Below, piece by piece: positions 35,550 through 46,641 of a DNA stretch of 64,000 bases. The DNA is from an uncultured Pseudomonadales bacterium (GTDB lineage: Bacteria; Pseudomonadota; Gammaproteobacteria; Pseudomonadales; Azotimanducaceae): the NCBI GenBank assembly GCA_958296295.1, contig OY282460.1, positions 124,001 through 188,000 of the forward strand. Direction: 5' to 3'. The position numbers were made by a program, and so were the translations under genes. Within the stretch, counting starts at the first letter, position 1; the number at the start of each line of letters is the position of its first letter. The notes under the pieces are model-generated. The model did not search any database. It was not told the DNA's origin and saw only the letters and a program-made list of their open reading frames with translations.

Positions 35550-36419
35550 ATGAACGTCAAAGGCACTCTGATCATCGGCGCGCTCGTCGTTGCGTTGTTG
35601 CTCGCGTGGAACTCCTTCTACATCGTCATGGAGACGGAACGCGCCATCCTGCTGCGGTTCGGCGAAGTGGTGCGGGCGGACGTGGAACCCGGGCCGCACC
35701 TCAAGCTGCCCGTCGCGGACGAAGTGAAGAAGTTCAACGCCAAGGTGCTTACGGTGGACGCGCCGGTGGAGCGCTACTTCACCTTGGAGCAAAAGCCGTT
35801 GATGGTGGATTCGTTCGCCAAATGGCGCATCGGCAACGTGAGCCGCTACTACACCAGCACCAGCGGCAACGAGCGGCTGGCGCGCAATCTCCTGCAGGAG
35901 CGCGTGAACGAGGGGCTGCGCAACCAGATCAGCCGCCGCACCATGCACGAGGTGGTGTCCGGCGAGCGCGATCAGCTCATGTCCGAGCTGACCACCAGCT
36001 TGAACGAGGTGATGACCGAGGAGATGGGCGTGCGCGTCATCGACATTCGCGTGAAACGCATCGATTTGCCGGCCGAGGTGGAGGCGTCGGTGTTCGAGCG
36101 CATGAACACGGCGCGTCAGATCGAGGCGCAGCAATACCGGGCGTCCGGCGAAGAGAAGGCCATCGGCATCCGCGCCGACGCGGACCGGCAAGTGGTGGTG
36201 TTGACAGCCGAGGCTTACCGTCGCGCCGAGGAGATTCGCGGCACCGGCGACGCCCAGGCCACCAAGACCTACGCCGACGCGTTCAACAAGGACAAGGAGT
36301 TCTACGCCTTCTACAACCGCGTCACCGCCTACTCCAACGTGTTCGCCAACAAGGACGACCTCTTGGTTCTCGACCCCGAGAGCGACTTCTTCAGGTATCT
36401 GAAATCCGGCAGCCGCTAG
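35550..36419 (+). CDS. hflC: FtsH protease modulator HflC
   Basis: 289-residue partner of HflK. One N-terminal transmembrane helix (TLIIGALVVALLLAWNSFYIV), the SPFH domain (ETERAILLRFGEVV, VEPGPHLKLPV) and the C-terminal EEIRGTGDAQATKTYADAF of HflC are present. Start ATG behind AAGGAG. Slightly short of the typical 330 residues because the loop after the SPFH domain is compact. Confidence 0.97.
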   Translation: MNVKGTLIIGALVVALLLAWNSFYIVMETERAILLRFGEVVRADVEPGPHLKLPVADEVKKFNAKVLTVDAPVERYFTLEQKPLMVDSFAKWRIGNVSRYYTSTSGNERLARNLLQERVNEGLRNQISRRTMHEVVSGERDQLMSELTTSLNEVMTEEMGVRVIDIRVKRIDLPAEVEASVFERMNTARQIEAQQYRASGEEKAIGIRADADRQVVVLTAEAYRRAEEIRGTGDAQATKTYADAFNKDKEFYAFYNRVTAYSNVFANKDDLLVLDPESDFFRYLKSGSR

Positions 36420-36550
36420 TGTGCCGCTTGGCGCGAGAAGTGGCGCCGCGCACGCGGAGCGCGCAACGGCCAGCCTTCAACCGGGCGTTGCGCTGGGGAT
36501 TGCCGAAAGGCCGCTCCGAGGCGGCGGCGGTTCCTGAAACGAACCGCTAG

Positions 36551-38034
<1,484 letters not shown>

Positions 38035-38050
38035 CGACTGCCGAGCCGCC

Positions 38051-39001
38051 ATGCAAGAGTTCCCGAACGGCGCGACGCGCCCCCGCGAGATGCCGGACGT
38101 GGCGGGCCGGGAGGCACACCACGAGGGCACCTTGGACTGGGTGGGCATGGGCAACATTCGCCAACCCGTGGAGATCCGCGACGGCGACGCCGTGCGTGGC
38201 GTGGAGGCGCGAGCGCAGGTGTATGTGAATCTGGCCGATCCGCAGGCCAAGGGGATTCACATGTCGCGCCTCTACCTGATCTTGGACGAACACGCCGCGG
38301 CCCGCCCGTTGAGCTGCGCCGGCCTGAAACTCCTGTTGGGATCGCTGGTGATGTCGCACCGCGACTTGGCGGGGCAGGCGCTGGTGCAGTTCGATTTCGA
38401 CTGCTTTCTGCGCCGGCGAGCGCTAGTGACCGATCACTCCGGCTGGAACAGCTACCCGGTTTCCATACGCGGCGCGGTCTTGGGTGGGGAGACGCGCATC
38501 GAGGTCTCGCTTGGCGTCTGGTATTCGAGCACCTGCCCGGCTTCCGCGGCCTTGGCGCGACAGTTGGTGCAGCAGCGATTCGAGCGGGACTTCTCCGGGT
38601 CCGACGTGCGCGCCGACGCCGTGAAGAGCTGGCTCGGCACCGAGGAGGCCATGGCCGGCACGCCCCACGCCCAGCGCAGCCTCGCCCGCGTCCGCGTGCG
38701 GCTGGACGACCGGCTGGAGGCGTTTCCCATCACCAGCTTGGTGGACGCCGTGGAGGACGCCTTGGCGACGCCGGTGCAAACGGCTGTGAAACGCGCCGAC
38801 GAGCAGGAGTTCGCCCGTCGCAACGCCGCCAACCTGATGTTCTGCGAAGACGCCGGCCGCCGCCTGAAGGCCATGCTGGAAATCCGCGCCGACGTGTTGG
38901 ACTTCCACGTTCGCGTGGAACACCACGAAAGCCTGCACGCCCACGACGCCGTGAGCGTCTTCACGAAGGGCGTCGCGGGAGGCTACGCGCCTTTGCCGTA
39001 A
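38051..39001 (+). CDS. folE2: GTP cyclohydrolase IB (FolE2)
   Basis: 316-residue type IB GTP cyclohydrolase, first enzyme of folate/pterin and queuosine precursor synthesis. The MPDVAGREAH start, the central MSRLYLILDEH and the catalytic cysteine in SSTCPASAAL (Cys162) are present, as is VRVEHHESLHAHDAVSV near the end. FolE2 uses various divalent metals and in many bacteria replaces the zinc enzyme FolE under zinc limitation. A later pterin enzyme (46638-47126) is in the same window. Confidence 0.95.
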   Translation: MQEFPNGATRPREMPDVAGREAHHEGTLDWVGMGNIRQPVEIRDGDAVRGVEARAQVYVNLADPQAKGIHMSRLYLILDEHAAARPLSCAGLKLLLGSLVMSHRDLAGQALVQFDFDCFLRRRALVTDHSGWNSYPVSIRGAVLGGETRIEVSLGVWYSSTCPASAALARQLVQQRFERDFSGSDVRADAVKSWLGTEEAMAGTPHAQRSLARVRVRLDDRLEAFPITSLVDAVEDALATPVQTAVKRADEQEFARRNAANLMFCEDAGRRLKAMLEIRADVLDFHVRVEHHESLHAHDAVSVFTKGVAGGYAPLP

Positions 39002-39186
39002 GTCCGGGCGCCGGGCCAACGTGGCTGGCGCGTGCTGGAGCGAAGACCGTGGACAGCAAAAAACCTCTGAAATAGCGTGTCTAGGAGTTCAACTTGGCGA
39101 CTCCATGGCCGATTTTGGAACGATGTTGCCGGTGAGCCGGCACCCGTTCCATCGGTTCATGTGCCGGCAGCGTCCACTCGGCGGAA

Positions 39187-39855
39187 TCAGCGCTGGCGCG
39201 GCGGCGACACCTCCAGATAGCTGACCCCGGCGCCATTGGCGCGTTCGCCATCGAGCGCGTCTATGCCGTAGCCCACGGCGACAGCCATCGCCTCCATGTC
39301 GAATGCGGCCCGGAGCGCGTCCGCCGTCGCCCGCGCCCGCTCGATGTCGCCGGCGTCCACCCAGTTCGACGCCTCCACGGCGACCCACACGGGCGCCTTG
39401 TCGCTGCGCCGCTGGGCGCGCATGATGAAGTTCGTGGCCTCGATCCTCGTCTCCTGAACAGCCGTTATTCGGCCGCTTTCGAGCGCCTCCTCAACGCTGT
39501 CGGCGAAGCCCTCTGTCGTCTCCTGCACGGGGCTCTGCACGACGCGAGGCCGCCTGAGCCCAAGCGCCTGGCTGGCCAGGGCCCGGATCCTGCGGTGCAG
39601 GCGGTTTTCCAGATCGCCGCCCTTGAGCTGCGCCACGTCGGTTTTCAGCTGCGAGACGTCCGTCTTCAACTGCGAAACGTCCGCCTTGAGTTCGACGATG
39701 TCTTTCTCGATGCGGTCCAAGCGGGCCGGCATGCCGAGAAACTCGTTGGTCAGCAGCGCGCGCAGCAACAGACGCTGGGCGTCCGGGTTGGCCTGCAGCT
39801 CGGCGATGATGCGGGCGACGAGCGATGCTGGATCAAGTTTGCTTTCGGTCGCCAT
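39187..39855 (-). CDS. Coiled-coil protein with nuclease-like C-terminal domain
   Basis: 222 residues from the ATG at 39855. The N-terminal half is helical; residues about 50-80 are a coiled coil built of exact heptads (ELKADVSQLKTDVSQLKTDV). The C-terminal domain (ITAVQETRIEATNFIMRAQR, APVWVAVEAS, AMAVAVGYGIDAL) has the alternation of a PD-(D/E)XK-type fold with a VAVEAS strand where E-x-K would lie; the lysine is absent. Similar proteins occur as accessory genes; the function is unknown. Confidence 0.65.
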   Translation of the reverse strand: MATESKLDPASLVARIIAELQANPDAQRLLLRALLTNEFLGMPARLDRIEKDIVELKADVSQLKTDVSQLKTDVAQLKGGDLENRLHRRIRALASQALGLRRPRVVQSPVQETTEGFADSVEEALESGRITAVQETRIEATNFIMRAQRRSDKAPVWVAVEASNWVDAGDIERARATADALRAAFDMEAMAVAVGYGIDALDGERANGAGVSYLEVSPPRQR

Positions 39856-40091
39856 CGGCGGACTCCGGCCACTCGACGCCTGCGGGAATTGCCGGCGCAA
39901 ACGCCAGCGCACAAGACAGCATACCTTACGTCCCAAAGGCGTGAGGGCCGCGCTTGGCCGTTGCCCTTGTCATTGTCAACAGCAAAACCGGGCAAGTAGA
40001 CTTGGCACTGTCGCAACGTGCGCCGACACGGCCTCGGCCAACCACCGTCGGTGCCGCAGGCGACCGCCGGTTAGCGGGCTGGTTGGATTTC

Positions 40092-41246
40092 ATGGAGCAA
40101 ATCACCAACATCTTTGGACGCCACACGCTGCGCCGTTTCGACTACGCCAGCGCAGTCGCGGGCGGCGAGCAAGCATTGACGCGGCTCGACGTCGATGTGC
40201 TGAACGCGATCGACCAGCACGGCTTTGCGGTGATCGAACACGCCGCGCCGGCGGCAAGCTGCGATCGGGTGGTTGCCGAAATGCGCCCTTTTCTCGATGC
40301 CACGCCCCATGGTCTGCACGGCTTGGGTGGCACCAGGCGCAGCGGCGCGCTGGTGGCGCGCTCTCCGGCCAGCCACGAGATGATCGCCCACCCCGCGATT
40401 CTGCGGCTCGTCAAATCCGTCTTGGGAGAGCAGCGGCTGTCGGGCGCCGCCGTCCACATCAAGGGCCGTTCCGACAAGGGCGGGAAGGGCTTTCGCTATC
40501 CATGGCAGCTGCATCTGACGCAAGTCATCGACGTTGGCCCCGGAGGCGGCGGCGCGGCGATGCCGCACCAGCTCAAGATGCATCGCGCCAACGGCATGTG
40601 GCTGCACGACTTCCAAGAGGCGGCAATCGACCCGCAGTTGGAAGTGATGTGGGCGCTCACGGACTTCAGCGCCGAAAACGGCGCCACGCGCATCGTCCTC
40701 GGCAGCCATCGCGAAGAGCCCCGCGACGGCAAGCGCAGCTACGGCGAACCAACCGTCCAAGCCGTCATGCCGCAAGGCAGCGCGTTGATCTGGACCGGCT
40801 GGGCCGTCCACGGCGCCGGCGTCAACGCATCCACGGAGCGCCGCGTCGGCATGAACATCAACTACGCCTTGGGGTTCCTCGTCCAAGAGGAGAACCAGTT
40901 TCTCGCCTGCCCACCCCATCTCGCCCGACGACTGCCGGAACAAATGCGACACCTGATCGGCTACCGCCAACCAGCAGGGGCGCTCAACTATGTGGCCGAG
41001 TGCCAAGCGCCAGCGGATTCCGTGCTCCGCGAGGACTTCGACGTGCTCGTGCCCGGCGCCCACGGCCATCCGATGGATGCGGACATCGACGGCCCGGCCT
41101 TCGCGCCCGCCGACGAAGACGCGTTCCAACGCAAGCTCGAACGGCTCGAATCACGCAAGGCGCACGCCATCGCCGCCGACGATTTGGAACTGGCGCTGCA
41201 TCTCAAGAACGCCATCAGCGTGCTGAAGCGCTCACCGCGCTTGTGA
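40092..41246 (+). CDS. PhyH-family dioxygenase with UVR-like C-terminal tail
   Basis: 384 residues from the ATG at 40092 (the frame opens at a TTG, 39954). A PhyH/2-oxoglutarate oxygenase fold: QHGFAVIEHAAP at the start, HRANGMWLHDFQEA in the metal-site region, LEVMWALTDFSAENGATRIV, then ALIWTGWAVHGAGVN with the distal histidine and RRVGMNINYALGF with the co-substrate arginine. The last 40 residues (FQRKLERLESRKAHAIAADD) continue as a helical hairpin resembling the UVR motif of UvrB/UvrC. The substrate is unknown. Confidence 0.8.
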   Translation: MEQITNIFGRHTLRRFDYASAVAGGEQALTRLDVDVLNAIDQHGFAVIEHAAPAASCDRVVAEMRPFLDATPHGLHGLGGTRRSGALVARSPASHEMIAHPAILRLVKSVLGEQRLSGAAVHIKGRSDKGGKGFRYPWQLHLTQVIDVGPGGGGAAMPHQLKMHRANGMWLHDFQEAAIDPQLEVMWALTDFSAENGATRIVLGSHREEPRDGKRSYGEPTVQAVMPQGSALIWTGWAVHGAGVNASTERRVGMNINYALGFLVQEENQFLACPPHLARRLPEQMRHLIGYRQPAGALNYVAECQAPADSVLREDFDVLVPGAHGHPMDADIDGPAFAPADEDAFQRKLERLESRKAHAIAADDLELALHLKNAISVLKRSPRL

Positions 41247-41393
41247 CGAAGGCGTGGCGGGAAAGACCGCGCGCTTTGCCGCAACGCGGCCGGGCGAGTC
41301 GAGGGTACGGCCTTGGTGGAGAACGGGCCGGCCTTGACCGGCAGGCCCGCTCGAACCGTTGGCAACCGTCAGCCAGCGGGGCGGGGCCTTTCT

Positions 41394-41525
41394 TCAACCA
41401 TTGGACGCGGTCGGGCTTGTCCCTGCTTTTCCTCCCGGTGGAGCCTCGCTAATCGGTGCAGTCCCCGAATACGGCAGCGCCACAAACAACGACACGGCGA
41501 TCGTTACGATCAGGCATCCTGGCAC
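41394..41525 (-). CDS. Small secreted or membrane peptide (43 aa)
   Basis: GTG at 41525, five bases after a GGAGGGAGAG tract, opens a 43-codon frame: a hydrophobic stretch CLIVTIAVSLFVALPYSG and a Pro/Gly/Ser/Thr-rich tail. The strong ribosome binding site and signal-like start favour a genuine small protein. It is not recognisable as a family and could be the 5' end of a lost gene. It lies in the 322-bp gap downstream of the VOC gene, on the same strand. Confidence 0.4.
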   Translation of the reverse strand: MPGCLIVTIAVSLFVALPYSGTAPISEAPPGGKAGTSPTASNG

Positions 41526-41569
41526 GGTTGCTCTCCCTCCGTTGTTTTCGGACGGGTAGCGACCGCGGC

Positions 41570-41944
41570 TTACTCGGCCAGCGACTGCGCCAGCATGTAG
41601 GGGTTGCCGTCCGGGTCGAGAAACGTGGCCAGCTTCACCATGCCGGGCAACTCCACCGTTTCGCCCTCGAACCGCACGCCCCTGCCTTCCAGCGCCGCTC
41701 GTGCGATGGCGATGTCCGTGACGCCGAACACCGGCGTGGTGCCGCCGGCGCCGCCCGCTTCTCCGCCTTGGCTGAGGCCAATGCTGACGCCGGCGGCGGG
41801 CGTGGACACTTCGGCCCAGCCCGCCTCGGCCACTTTGAACATCTCCTCGAAGCCGAGGGTGTCCTTGAACCACGCGATGGAGGCGTCCAAATCACGCACG
41901 GACGACGAGAGGGTGATGGTGCCATTGAATTGCAGATCGGTCAT
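41570..41944 (-). CDS. VOC-family protein (glyoxalase-like)
   Basis: 124-residue single-domain VOC protein: NGTITLSSSVRDLDASIAWF opens the first module, VFGVTDIAIARAALEGRGV the second, and ATFLDPDGNPYMLAQ ends with the typical strand. Metal ligands are only partly conserved, so it may be a binding or resistance protein, not an isomerase. Confidence 0.82.
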   Translation of the reverse strand: MTDLQFNGTITLSSSVRDLDASIAWFKDTLGFEEMFKVAEAGWAEVSTPAAGVSIGLSQGGEAGGAGGTTPVFGVTDIAIARAALEGRGVRFEGETVELPGMVKLATFLDPDGNPYMLAQSLAE

Positions 41945-41993
41945 GTTGCGTTGCTCCTAACCGGGTTGGAATCGATGTCGCGCGCTTGGCGCG

Positions 41994-43112
41994 TCAAGGA
42001 CTTGCCGGCCTTTCTTTGGGAGTCGGCCAGTCCACGCGCCGGGCTTTGGCGACATCGGCGTTCTGCGCGCGATCGCGCAGCAGGTGATCCATCAGCACCA
42101 AGGCCACCATCGCCTCGGCTATGGGCACGGCGCGGATGCCGACGCAAGGATCGTGGCGGCCAGTGGTGACCACCCGCACTTCTTCGCCTTGCGCGTTCAC
42201 GCTCCGCCCGGGCTTGGTGATGCTGGACGTCGGCTTCAGCGCGATGCTGACGACGATGTCCTGCCCGGACGAGATGCCGCCAAGCACGCCGCCGGCGTTG
42301 TTGGAGAGGAAACCCTCCCGATCGCGTTCGTCGCGGTGTTCGCTGCCGCGCTGCCGCACCGAGGCGAAACCGGCGCCGAACTCCACGCCTTTGACGGCGT
42401 TGATGCCCATGAGGGCCGCCGCGAGTTCGGCATCGAGCTTGGCGAACACGGGCTCGCCGAGGCCCACCGGAGCATTCGAGACGGTCACCGTCACTTTCGC
42501 GCCTATCGAATCGCCCTGGCGCCGCAAGGCGTCTATCGTCTCGCCGATACCGGCCACGGCCGCCGGGTCGGGACAGAAGAACGGGTTTTCGTCCACCGCT
42601 GCGATGTCCACCACATCGAACGTTCGCTCCCCCATCTGCGCCAAGTGGCCGCGAATGGTAGCGCCCGCGGCCGTGGCCAAATACTTGCGCGCGATGGCCC
42701 CGGCCGCCACGCGCATGGCCGTCTCCCGGGCCGAGGCGCGGCCGCCGCCGCGGTGGTCGCGGATGCCGTATTTGGCGTGGTAGGTGAAGTCCGCGTGCGC
42801 CGGCCGGTACTGATCCTTGATGCGCCCGTAGTCCCGCGGACGCTGATCCACGTTCTCGACGACAAGGCCGATGGGCGTGCCGGTGGTGACGCCCTCGAAT
42901 ACGCCGGAAAGGATGCGCACGCGATCCGGCTCGCGCCGTTGCGTCGTGTATTTGGACTGGCCGGGCCGTCGCCGGTCGAGATCCCGCTGCATGTCCTCTT
43001 CGTCGAGCGGCAGCCCGGGCGGGCAACCGTCCACCACCGCGCCAAGCGCCGGCCCGTGGCTCTCGCCGAAAGTGGTGACCGCGAAGGCCTGTCCGAACGT
43101 GTTGCCCGCCAT
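41994..43112 (-). CDS. aroC: Chorismate synthase
   Basis: 372-residue FMN-dependent enzyme for the last shikimate-pathway step. [20 protein letters not shown] opens the protein at the ATG 43112; [19 protein letters not shown] and [18 protein letters not shown] carry the family signatures. The frame is open to 43280, but the family start is at 43112. Divergent from the DUF1820 gene. Confidence 0.97.
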   Translation of the reverse strand: MAGNTFGQAFAVTTFGESHGPALGAVVDGCPPGLPLDEEDMQRDLDRRRPGQSKYTTQRREPDRVRILSGVFEGVTTGTPIGLVVENVDQRPRDYGRIKDQYRPAHADFTYHAKYGIRDHRGGGRASARETAMRVAAGAIARKYLATAAGATIRGHLAQMGERTFDVVDIAAVDENPFFCPDPAAVAGIGETIDALRRQGDSIGAKVTVTVSNAPVGLGEPVFAKLDAELAAALMGINAVKGVEFGAGFASVRQRGSEHRDERDREGFLSNNAGGVLGGISSGQDIVVSIALKPTSSITKPGRSVNAQGEEVRVVTTGRHDPCVGIRAVPIAEAMVALVLMDHLLRDRAQNADVAKARRVDWPTPKERPASP

Positions 43113-43336
43113 GCGCGGGAAGCCTAACGCGAATTGCGGGTTCTGGCGGCGTCGGTTTTCTCCGGCGAGCCTCGCTGCCCGCGCAGCCGGTGCCCGTTCG
43201 TCCGCACCGCCTCTGGCGCGCTCTGGTGGGCGCGTTCGCAGTTTGCGCCAGAGCAGCGGATTTGGCGCTTGCGAATCCAACGCCTATGCTTGTATAACCG
43301 CCGTTGGCCGCGTGGCCCGCGAAACCGAGACCCCTC

Positions 43337-43666
43337 ATGCCCGACAAATCCCGCCGCATCTACCGTGTCTACTTCCACAGCCACGGCCACGTCTACGAGG
43401 TGTACGCGCACTCGGTTGGCCAGAGCGACCTGTACGGTTTCGTGGAGATCGAGGACTACACCTTCGGCGAGAAATCGAAGATGGTGATCGACCCCAGCGA
43501 GGACAAGCTGCGCTCGGAGTTCGAGAGCGTGCGGCGCAGCTATATCCCGATGCACGCCATCCTGCGCATCGACGAAGTGGAAAAGCAGGGCACCGCCAAG
43601 ATCACCGACAACGCCGGCAACAACGTCACGCCCTTTCCCATCCCGGTGCCGGGCAAGAAGGGCTAG
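43337..43666 (+). CDS. DUF1820 protein
   Basis: 109-residue cytoplasmic protein, begins MPDKSRRIYRVYFHSHG, with LYGFVEIEDYTFGEKSKMVI and HAILRIDEVEKQG: the DUF1820 family found almost only in gammaproteobacteria. Function unknown. Followed 36 bases later by a reductase gene. Confidence 0.9.
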   Translation: MPDKSRRIYRVYFHSHGHVYEVYAHSVGQSDLYGFVEIEDYTFGEKSKMVIDPSEDKLRSEFESVRRSYIPMHAILRIDEVEKQGTAKITDNAGNNVTPFPIPVPGKKG

Positions 43667-43702
43667 CGCGATGAATCGCGCCATGAGCCACTCCGGGCCA
43701 TC

Positions 43703-44965
43703 ATGGCCATAGTCATCGTCGGTGGCGGCCAAGCCGGCGGGCAAGCGGCCGCCAGCTTGCGGCAGGCCGGTTACGACGGGCGCTTGGTGCTGTTGGCCGA
43801 GGAGCAGCACATCCCCTACCAGCGCCCGCCCCTCTCCAAGGCCTATCTGGCGGGCCAGCAAGGCCTCGACAGGGTGTACTTGCGCCCCCACGGCTTCTAC
43901 CAAGCCAAAGACGTCGAAGTGCGCACCGGCGAGCGCGTCGAGCGGCTGGACATCGCGGCCAAGAAGGTCGTCTGCGCGAGCGGCGACACGCTCGGCTACG
44001 ACAAGCTGTTGCTCGCCACCGGCGCACGGCCCCGCCACTTGGACGTGCCCGGCGCGGCATTGCGTGGCGTCCATTGCCTGCGCTCCATCGCGGACGCGGA
44101 TGCCATCCGAGCGGACTGGCCCCCCGGCAGCCGTGTGGTGATCATCGGCGGCGGCTACATCGGCTTGGAAGTGGCCGCGGTGGCCGTCACTCTCGGCCTG
44201 GAAGTGACGGTGCTGGAGATGGAGGAGCGCATCCTTGGGCGCGTCGCAAGCCCGGAGATGTCCCGTTTTTACCAGCGCTTGCACACCGGCAAGGGCGTTG
44301 CCATTCGCACCGGCGCGCGCGCCTGCGGGTTCGTTGGCGACGGCCGGCTCCAAGCGGTGGCGTGCGCGGACGGCCGGCGCTTCCCGGCCGATGTCGCGAT
44401 CGTCGGCGTCGGCGTGGTGCCCAACGTGGAGCTCGCCGCAGCGGCCGGCCTCGCCTGCGACGACGGCATCGTCGTGGACGAGCGCGCCCGCACCGAGGCG
44501 CCGGACGTGTACGCCGCCGGCGACTGCGCGAATCACCCGAACGCGCTGCTCGGCCGTCGGCTGCGGTTGGAGAGCGTGCCCAACGCGATGGAGCAGGCGC
44601 GGGTGGCGGCGGCCAACCTCGTTGCCCCGGACGGCGCCGCCAAGACGTACAACGCAGTGCCGTGGTTCTGGTCTGATCAGTACGATCTGAAGCTGCAAAT
44701 GGTCGGCTTCGCCGCCGATGGCGACACAAGCGTCACCCGCGGGGCCCCGTGTTCCGGGCAGTTCGCCACCTTCCACTTGCGCGGCGAGGAGCTGGTGGCG
44801 GCCGACGCCGTGAACAGCCCGCGCGAGTTCATGGCCGCCCGCCAACTCGTCGGGCGCAAAGTCGTCCCACGTCTGCTTGCGGATCCGGCAACGGATATCC
44901 GCGCCGCGGCGGACCGCTTCGCAAGCACCCGGCCGGGCCCTTCGACCCCAAGGAGCAATCCATGA
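43703..44965 (+). CDS. FAD-dependent ferredoxin/rubredoxin reductase
   Basis: 420-residue NAD(P)H-dependent flavoprotein. The FAD-binding dinucleotide fold is IVIVGGGQAGGQAAASLRQA, the NAD site VVIIGGGYIGLEVAAVAVTL, and the second FAD site DVYAAGDCANHP. The C-terminal reductase domain contains VPWFWSDQYDLKLQMVG. This is the pattern of reductases that feed oxygenases or cytochromes P450 (BphA4, putidaredoxin reductase). The stop overlaps the next ATG (ATGA). Confidence 0.92.
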   Translation: MAIVIVGGGQAGGQAAASLRQAGYDGRLVLLAEEQHIPYQRPPLSKAYLAGQQGLDRVYLRPHGFYQAKDVEVRTGERVERLDIAAKKVVCASGDTLGYDKLLLATGARPRHLDVPGAALRGVHCLRSIADADAIRADWPPGSRVVIIGGGYIGLEVAAVAVTLGLEVTVLEMEERILGRVASPEMSRFYQRLHTGKGVAIRTGARACGFVGDGRLQAVACADGRRFPADVAIVGVGVVPNVELAAAAGLACDDGIVVDERARTEAPDVYAAGDCANHPNALLGRRLRLESVPNAMEQARVAAANLVAPDGAAKTYNAVPWFWSDQYDLKLQMVGFAADGDTSVTRGAPCSGQFATFHLRGEELVAADAVNSPREFMAARQLVGRKVVPRLLADPATDIRAAADRFASTRPGPSTPRSNP

Positions 44966-45525
44966 AACTCGCGGTCGGCGTCGTCGTAACCGCCATTGCG
45001 CTTTTCGTGTTCGGCTTTCTGTACTGGGCCGCGAACCCGCTGCCGTCCGCCAGTTGGGGAACCGTGCCGGATCCCGCCGCCGCGCAAGAGGCCGTGCGGG
45101 CGCAGTTCCCGGAAACCGGGGTCTACAACATTCCCGGCCCGGGCGCCGCCCCTGCTGAAGTGTGGGCGATGGTTTTCGTGCGCCACGAACTGCCCGAGTC
45201 CGTGCCGGACTGGGCGGAAATGCTGAAAGGCTTCGCGCACTACCTGCTGGTGGCCGGGGTCCTCGCGCTGGTGCTGCGGCGTGGCGCGCCGTTGGGTGCC
45301 AACGTGCGGCGAGCGGCATTGCTCGGCTTGGCCGCGGTGGTCGTGGTGGAGGGCTCCGATGTGGTCTGGTGGGGCTATCCGTTGGGGTGGAAGCTGTGGG
45401 GCGCGGTCTATCACGTACTGATCTTCGTGCTCGGCGCGCTGGTGCTGGGCAAGTTCCTGCCGCCAGCCTCGGCCGGCGATGGTGAACGCGGCGCGGTCGA
45501 CGCGGAAGGTGAAAGGGGAGGGTGA
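44962..45525 (+). CDS. Hypothetical membrane protein
   Basis: 187 residues, four hydrophobic segments: LAVGVVVTAIALFVFGFLYW at the N-terminus, FAHYLLVAGVLALVL, AALLGLAAVVVVEGSDVVWW and VYHVLIFVLGALVLGKFL. A periplasmic loop of about 60 residues follows the first helix. ATGA overlap with the reductase gene and AAGGAG upstream indicate coupling, so it may be a membrane partner of that redox chain. Not recognised. Confidence 0.75.
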   Translation: MKLAVGVVVTAIALFVFGFLYWAANPLPSASWGTVPDPAAAQEAVRAQFPETGVYNIPGPGAAPAEVWAMVFVRHELPESVPDWAEMLKGFAHYLLVAGVLALVLRRGAPLGANVRRAALLGLAAVVVVEGSDVVWWGYPLGWKLWGAVYHVLIFVLGALVLGKFLPPASAGDGERGAVDAEGERGG

Positions 45526-45526
45526 C

Positions 45527-45925
45527 ATGGCTGGAGAATCCGGGGGGCAGGACGTTCTGGAGCGCCAAACTCTCGATCCGAGCATCGCCGAGATCGTCGA
45601 CGACGACACCCGCTCCAAGAAGGGGTTTTTGTTTTGCGCCGCCTGTTCGCATGTGGTCGCGCATGTGGAGGATCAGATCGAAGTGCATGGCGCGTTCGAG
45701 CACACCTGCACGAACCCCTACGGCTATGTGCACCGTTTCGGCTGCCACCGCGAAGCGCCGGGCTGCGCGGTTGTCGGCAGCGCCCAATCGGCGGACAGCT
45801 GGTTCGCCGGTTTCCATTGGCGGCTCGCCCAATGCGGCGCCTGCAACGCCCATCTCGGGTGGCTTTTCGAGAAGCCGGCAGAGCGTTTTTTCGGTTTGAT
45901 TCTGGATCGGATTCAGAGGGACTGA
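45527..45925 (+). CDS. Bacterial CULT-domain (cereblon-like) protein
   Basis: 132-residue protein built of one CULT domain (cereblon domain of unknown activity, the thalidomide-binding fold). The zinc site is two cysteine pairs, FCAACSH near residue 37 and QCGACNAHLGW near residue 105. The tryptophan cage lies in ADSWFAGFHWRLAQ plus the Trp of HLGWLFE. YGYVHRFGCHREAP fits the strand before the cage. Similar stand-alone CULT proteins are known from Magnetospirillum and other proteobacteria; their natural ligand is not settled (uridine-like molecules bind). It overlaps the HAD gene by one base, in a tightly packed operon. Confidence 0.8.
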   Translation: MAGESGGQDVLERQTLDPSIAEIVDDDTRSKKGFLFCAACSHVVAHVEDQIEVHGAFEHTCTNPYGYVHRFGCHREAPGCAVVGSAQSADSWFAGFHWRLAQCGACNAHLGWLFEKPAERFFGLILDRIQRD

Positions 45926-46641
45926 TGCCCCCCGCCGGCAAAGCGGCGCCGCGTAGCCAAGACTACGACGCGCTGACGTTCGACTGCTACGGCACGCTCA
46001 TCGACTGGAGCGCCGGCATCATAGGTTTCCTGCAACCCGCGTTGTTGGCCCGCGACGCGCATGTGATAGACGACTTCCTGCTCGAGTTCTTCGCCGAGAC
46101 GGAGCCGGCCGAGCAGGTGGACGGCCGCCGCTACGCGGATGTGCTGCGCCAAGTGCTGCGGCGTTTGGGGGAACGCTTGGGATTCACTCCGGACGCGGCG
46201 CTGCTGGACGAGTTCGCCGCCAGCCCCGGCCGGTGGCCGCCGTTCGCGGATGCCGCCGAAGCCTTGGCGCGTCTCGGCGAGCGTTTTCAACTGGCCATCG
46301 TCTCCAATGTGGACAACGCCCTGTTCGCCCGGACGGCGAAACAACTCGGCATGGCGTTCGCGCGGGACAATCCGGCCCGCCTGCTCGTGACGGCCGAGGA
46401 CGTCGGCGCCTACAAGCCCGATGCGCGGATGTTCGCCCGGGCGCGCGCCGGGCTGGGCGAGGGGCGGCGCATCCTGCATGTGGCGCAGAGCCTGTTTCAC
46501 GACATCGCCCCGGCCGCGGCGCTCGGCTGGGACACCGTGTGGATACGGCGCGAACGCAACGCCGCCAAGACCGTCCCGGCCGAGCCGGCCTGGACGTTCG
46601 ACACGCTGGCGGACTTCGCCGACGCGATCCTCGCGGAATGA
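45925..46641 (+). CDS. HAD-superfamily hydrolase, type II haloacid-dehalogenase-like
   Basis: 238 residues. Motif I TFDCYGTLIDW with nucleophile Asp, motif II AIVSNVD, motif III lysine near VGAYKPDARMF and the closing HVAQSLFHDIAPAAALGW. Probably a phosphatase or dehalogenase; the operon context suggests a nucleotide or pterin phosphate, but this is inference. Starts one base inside the CULT stop (TGATG). Confidence 0.88.
   Translation: MPPAGKAAPRSQDYDALTFDCYGTLIDWSAGIIGFLQPALLARDAHVIDDFLLEFFAETEPAEQVDGRRYADVLRQVLRRLGERLGFTPDAALLDEFAASPGRWPPFADAAEALARLGERFQLAIVSNVDNALFARTAKQLGMAFARDNPARLLVTAEDVGAYKPDARMFARARAGLGEGRRILHVAQSLFHDIAPAAALGWDTVWIRRERNAAKTVPAEPAWTFDTLADFADAILAE

Noticed and set aside
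36527..36547. Hairpin directly before purA as a riboswitch
   Set aside because: Only a 7-bp stem with a 7-base loop; no resemblance to purine riboswitches. Noted in the purA entry only.
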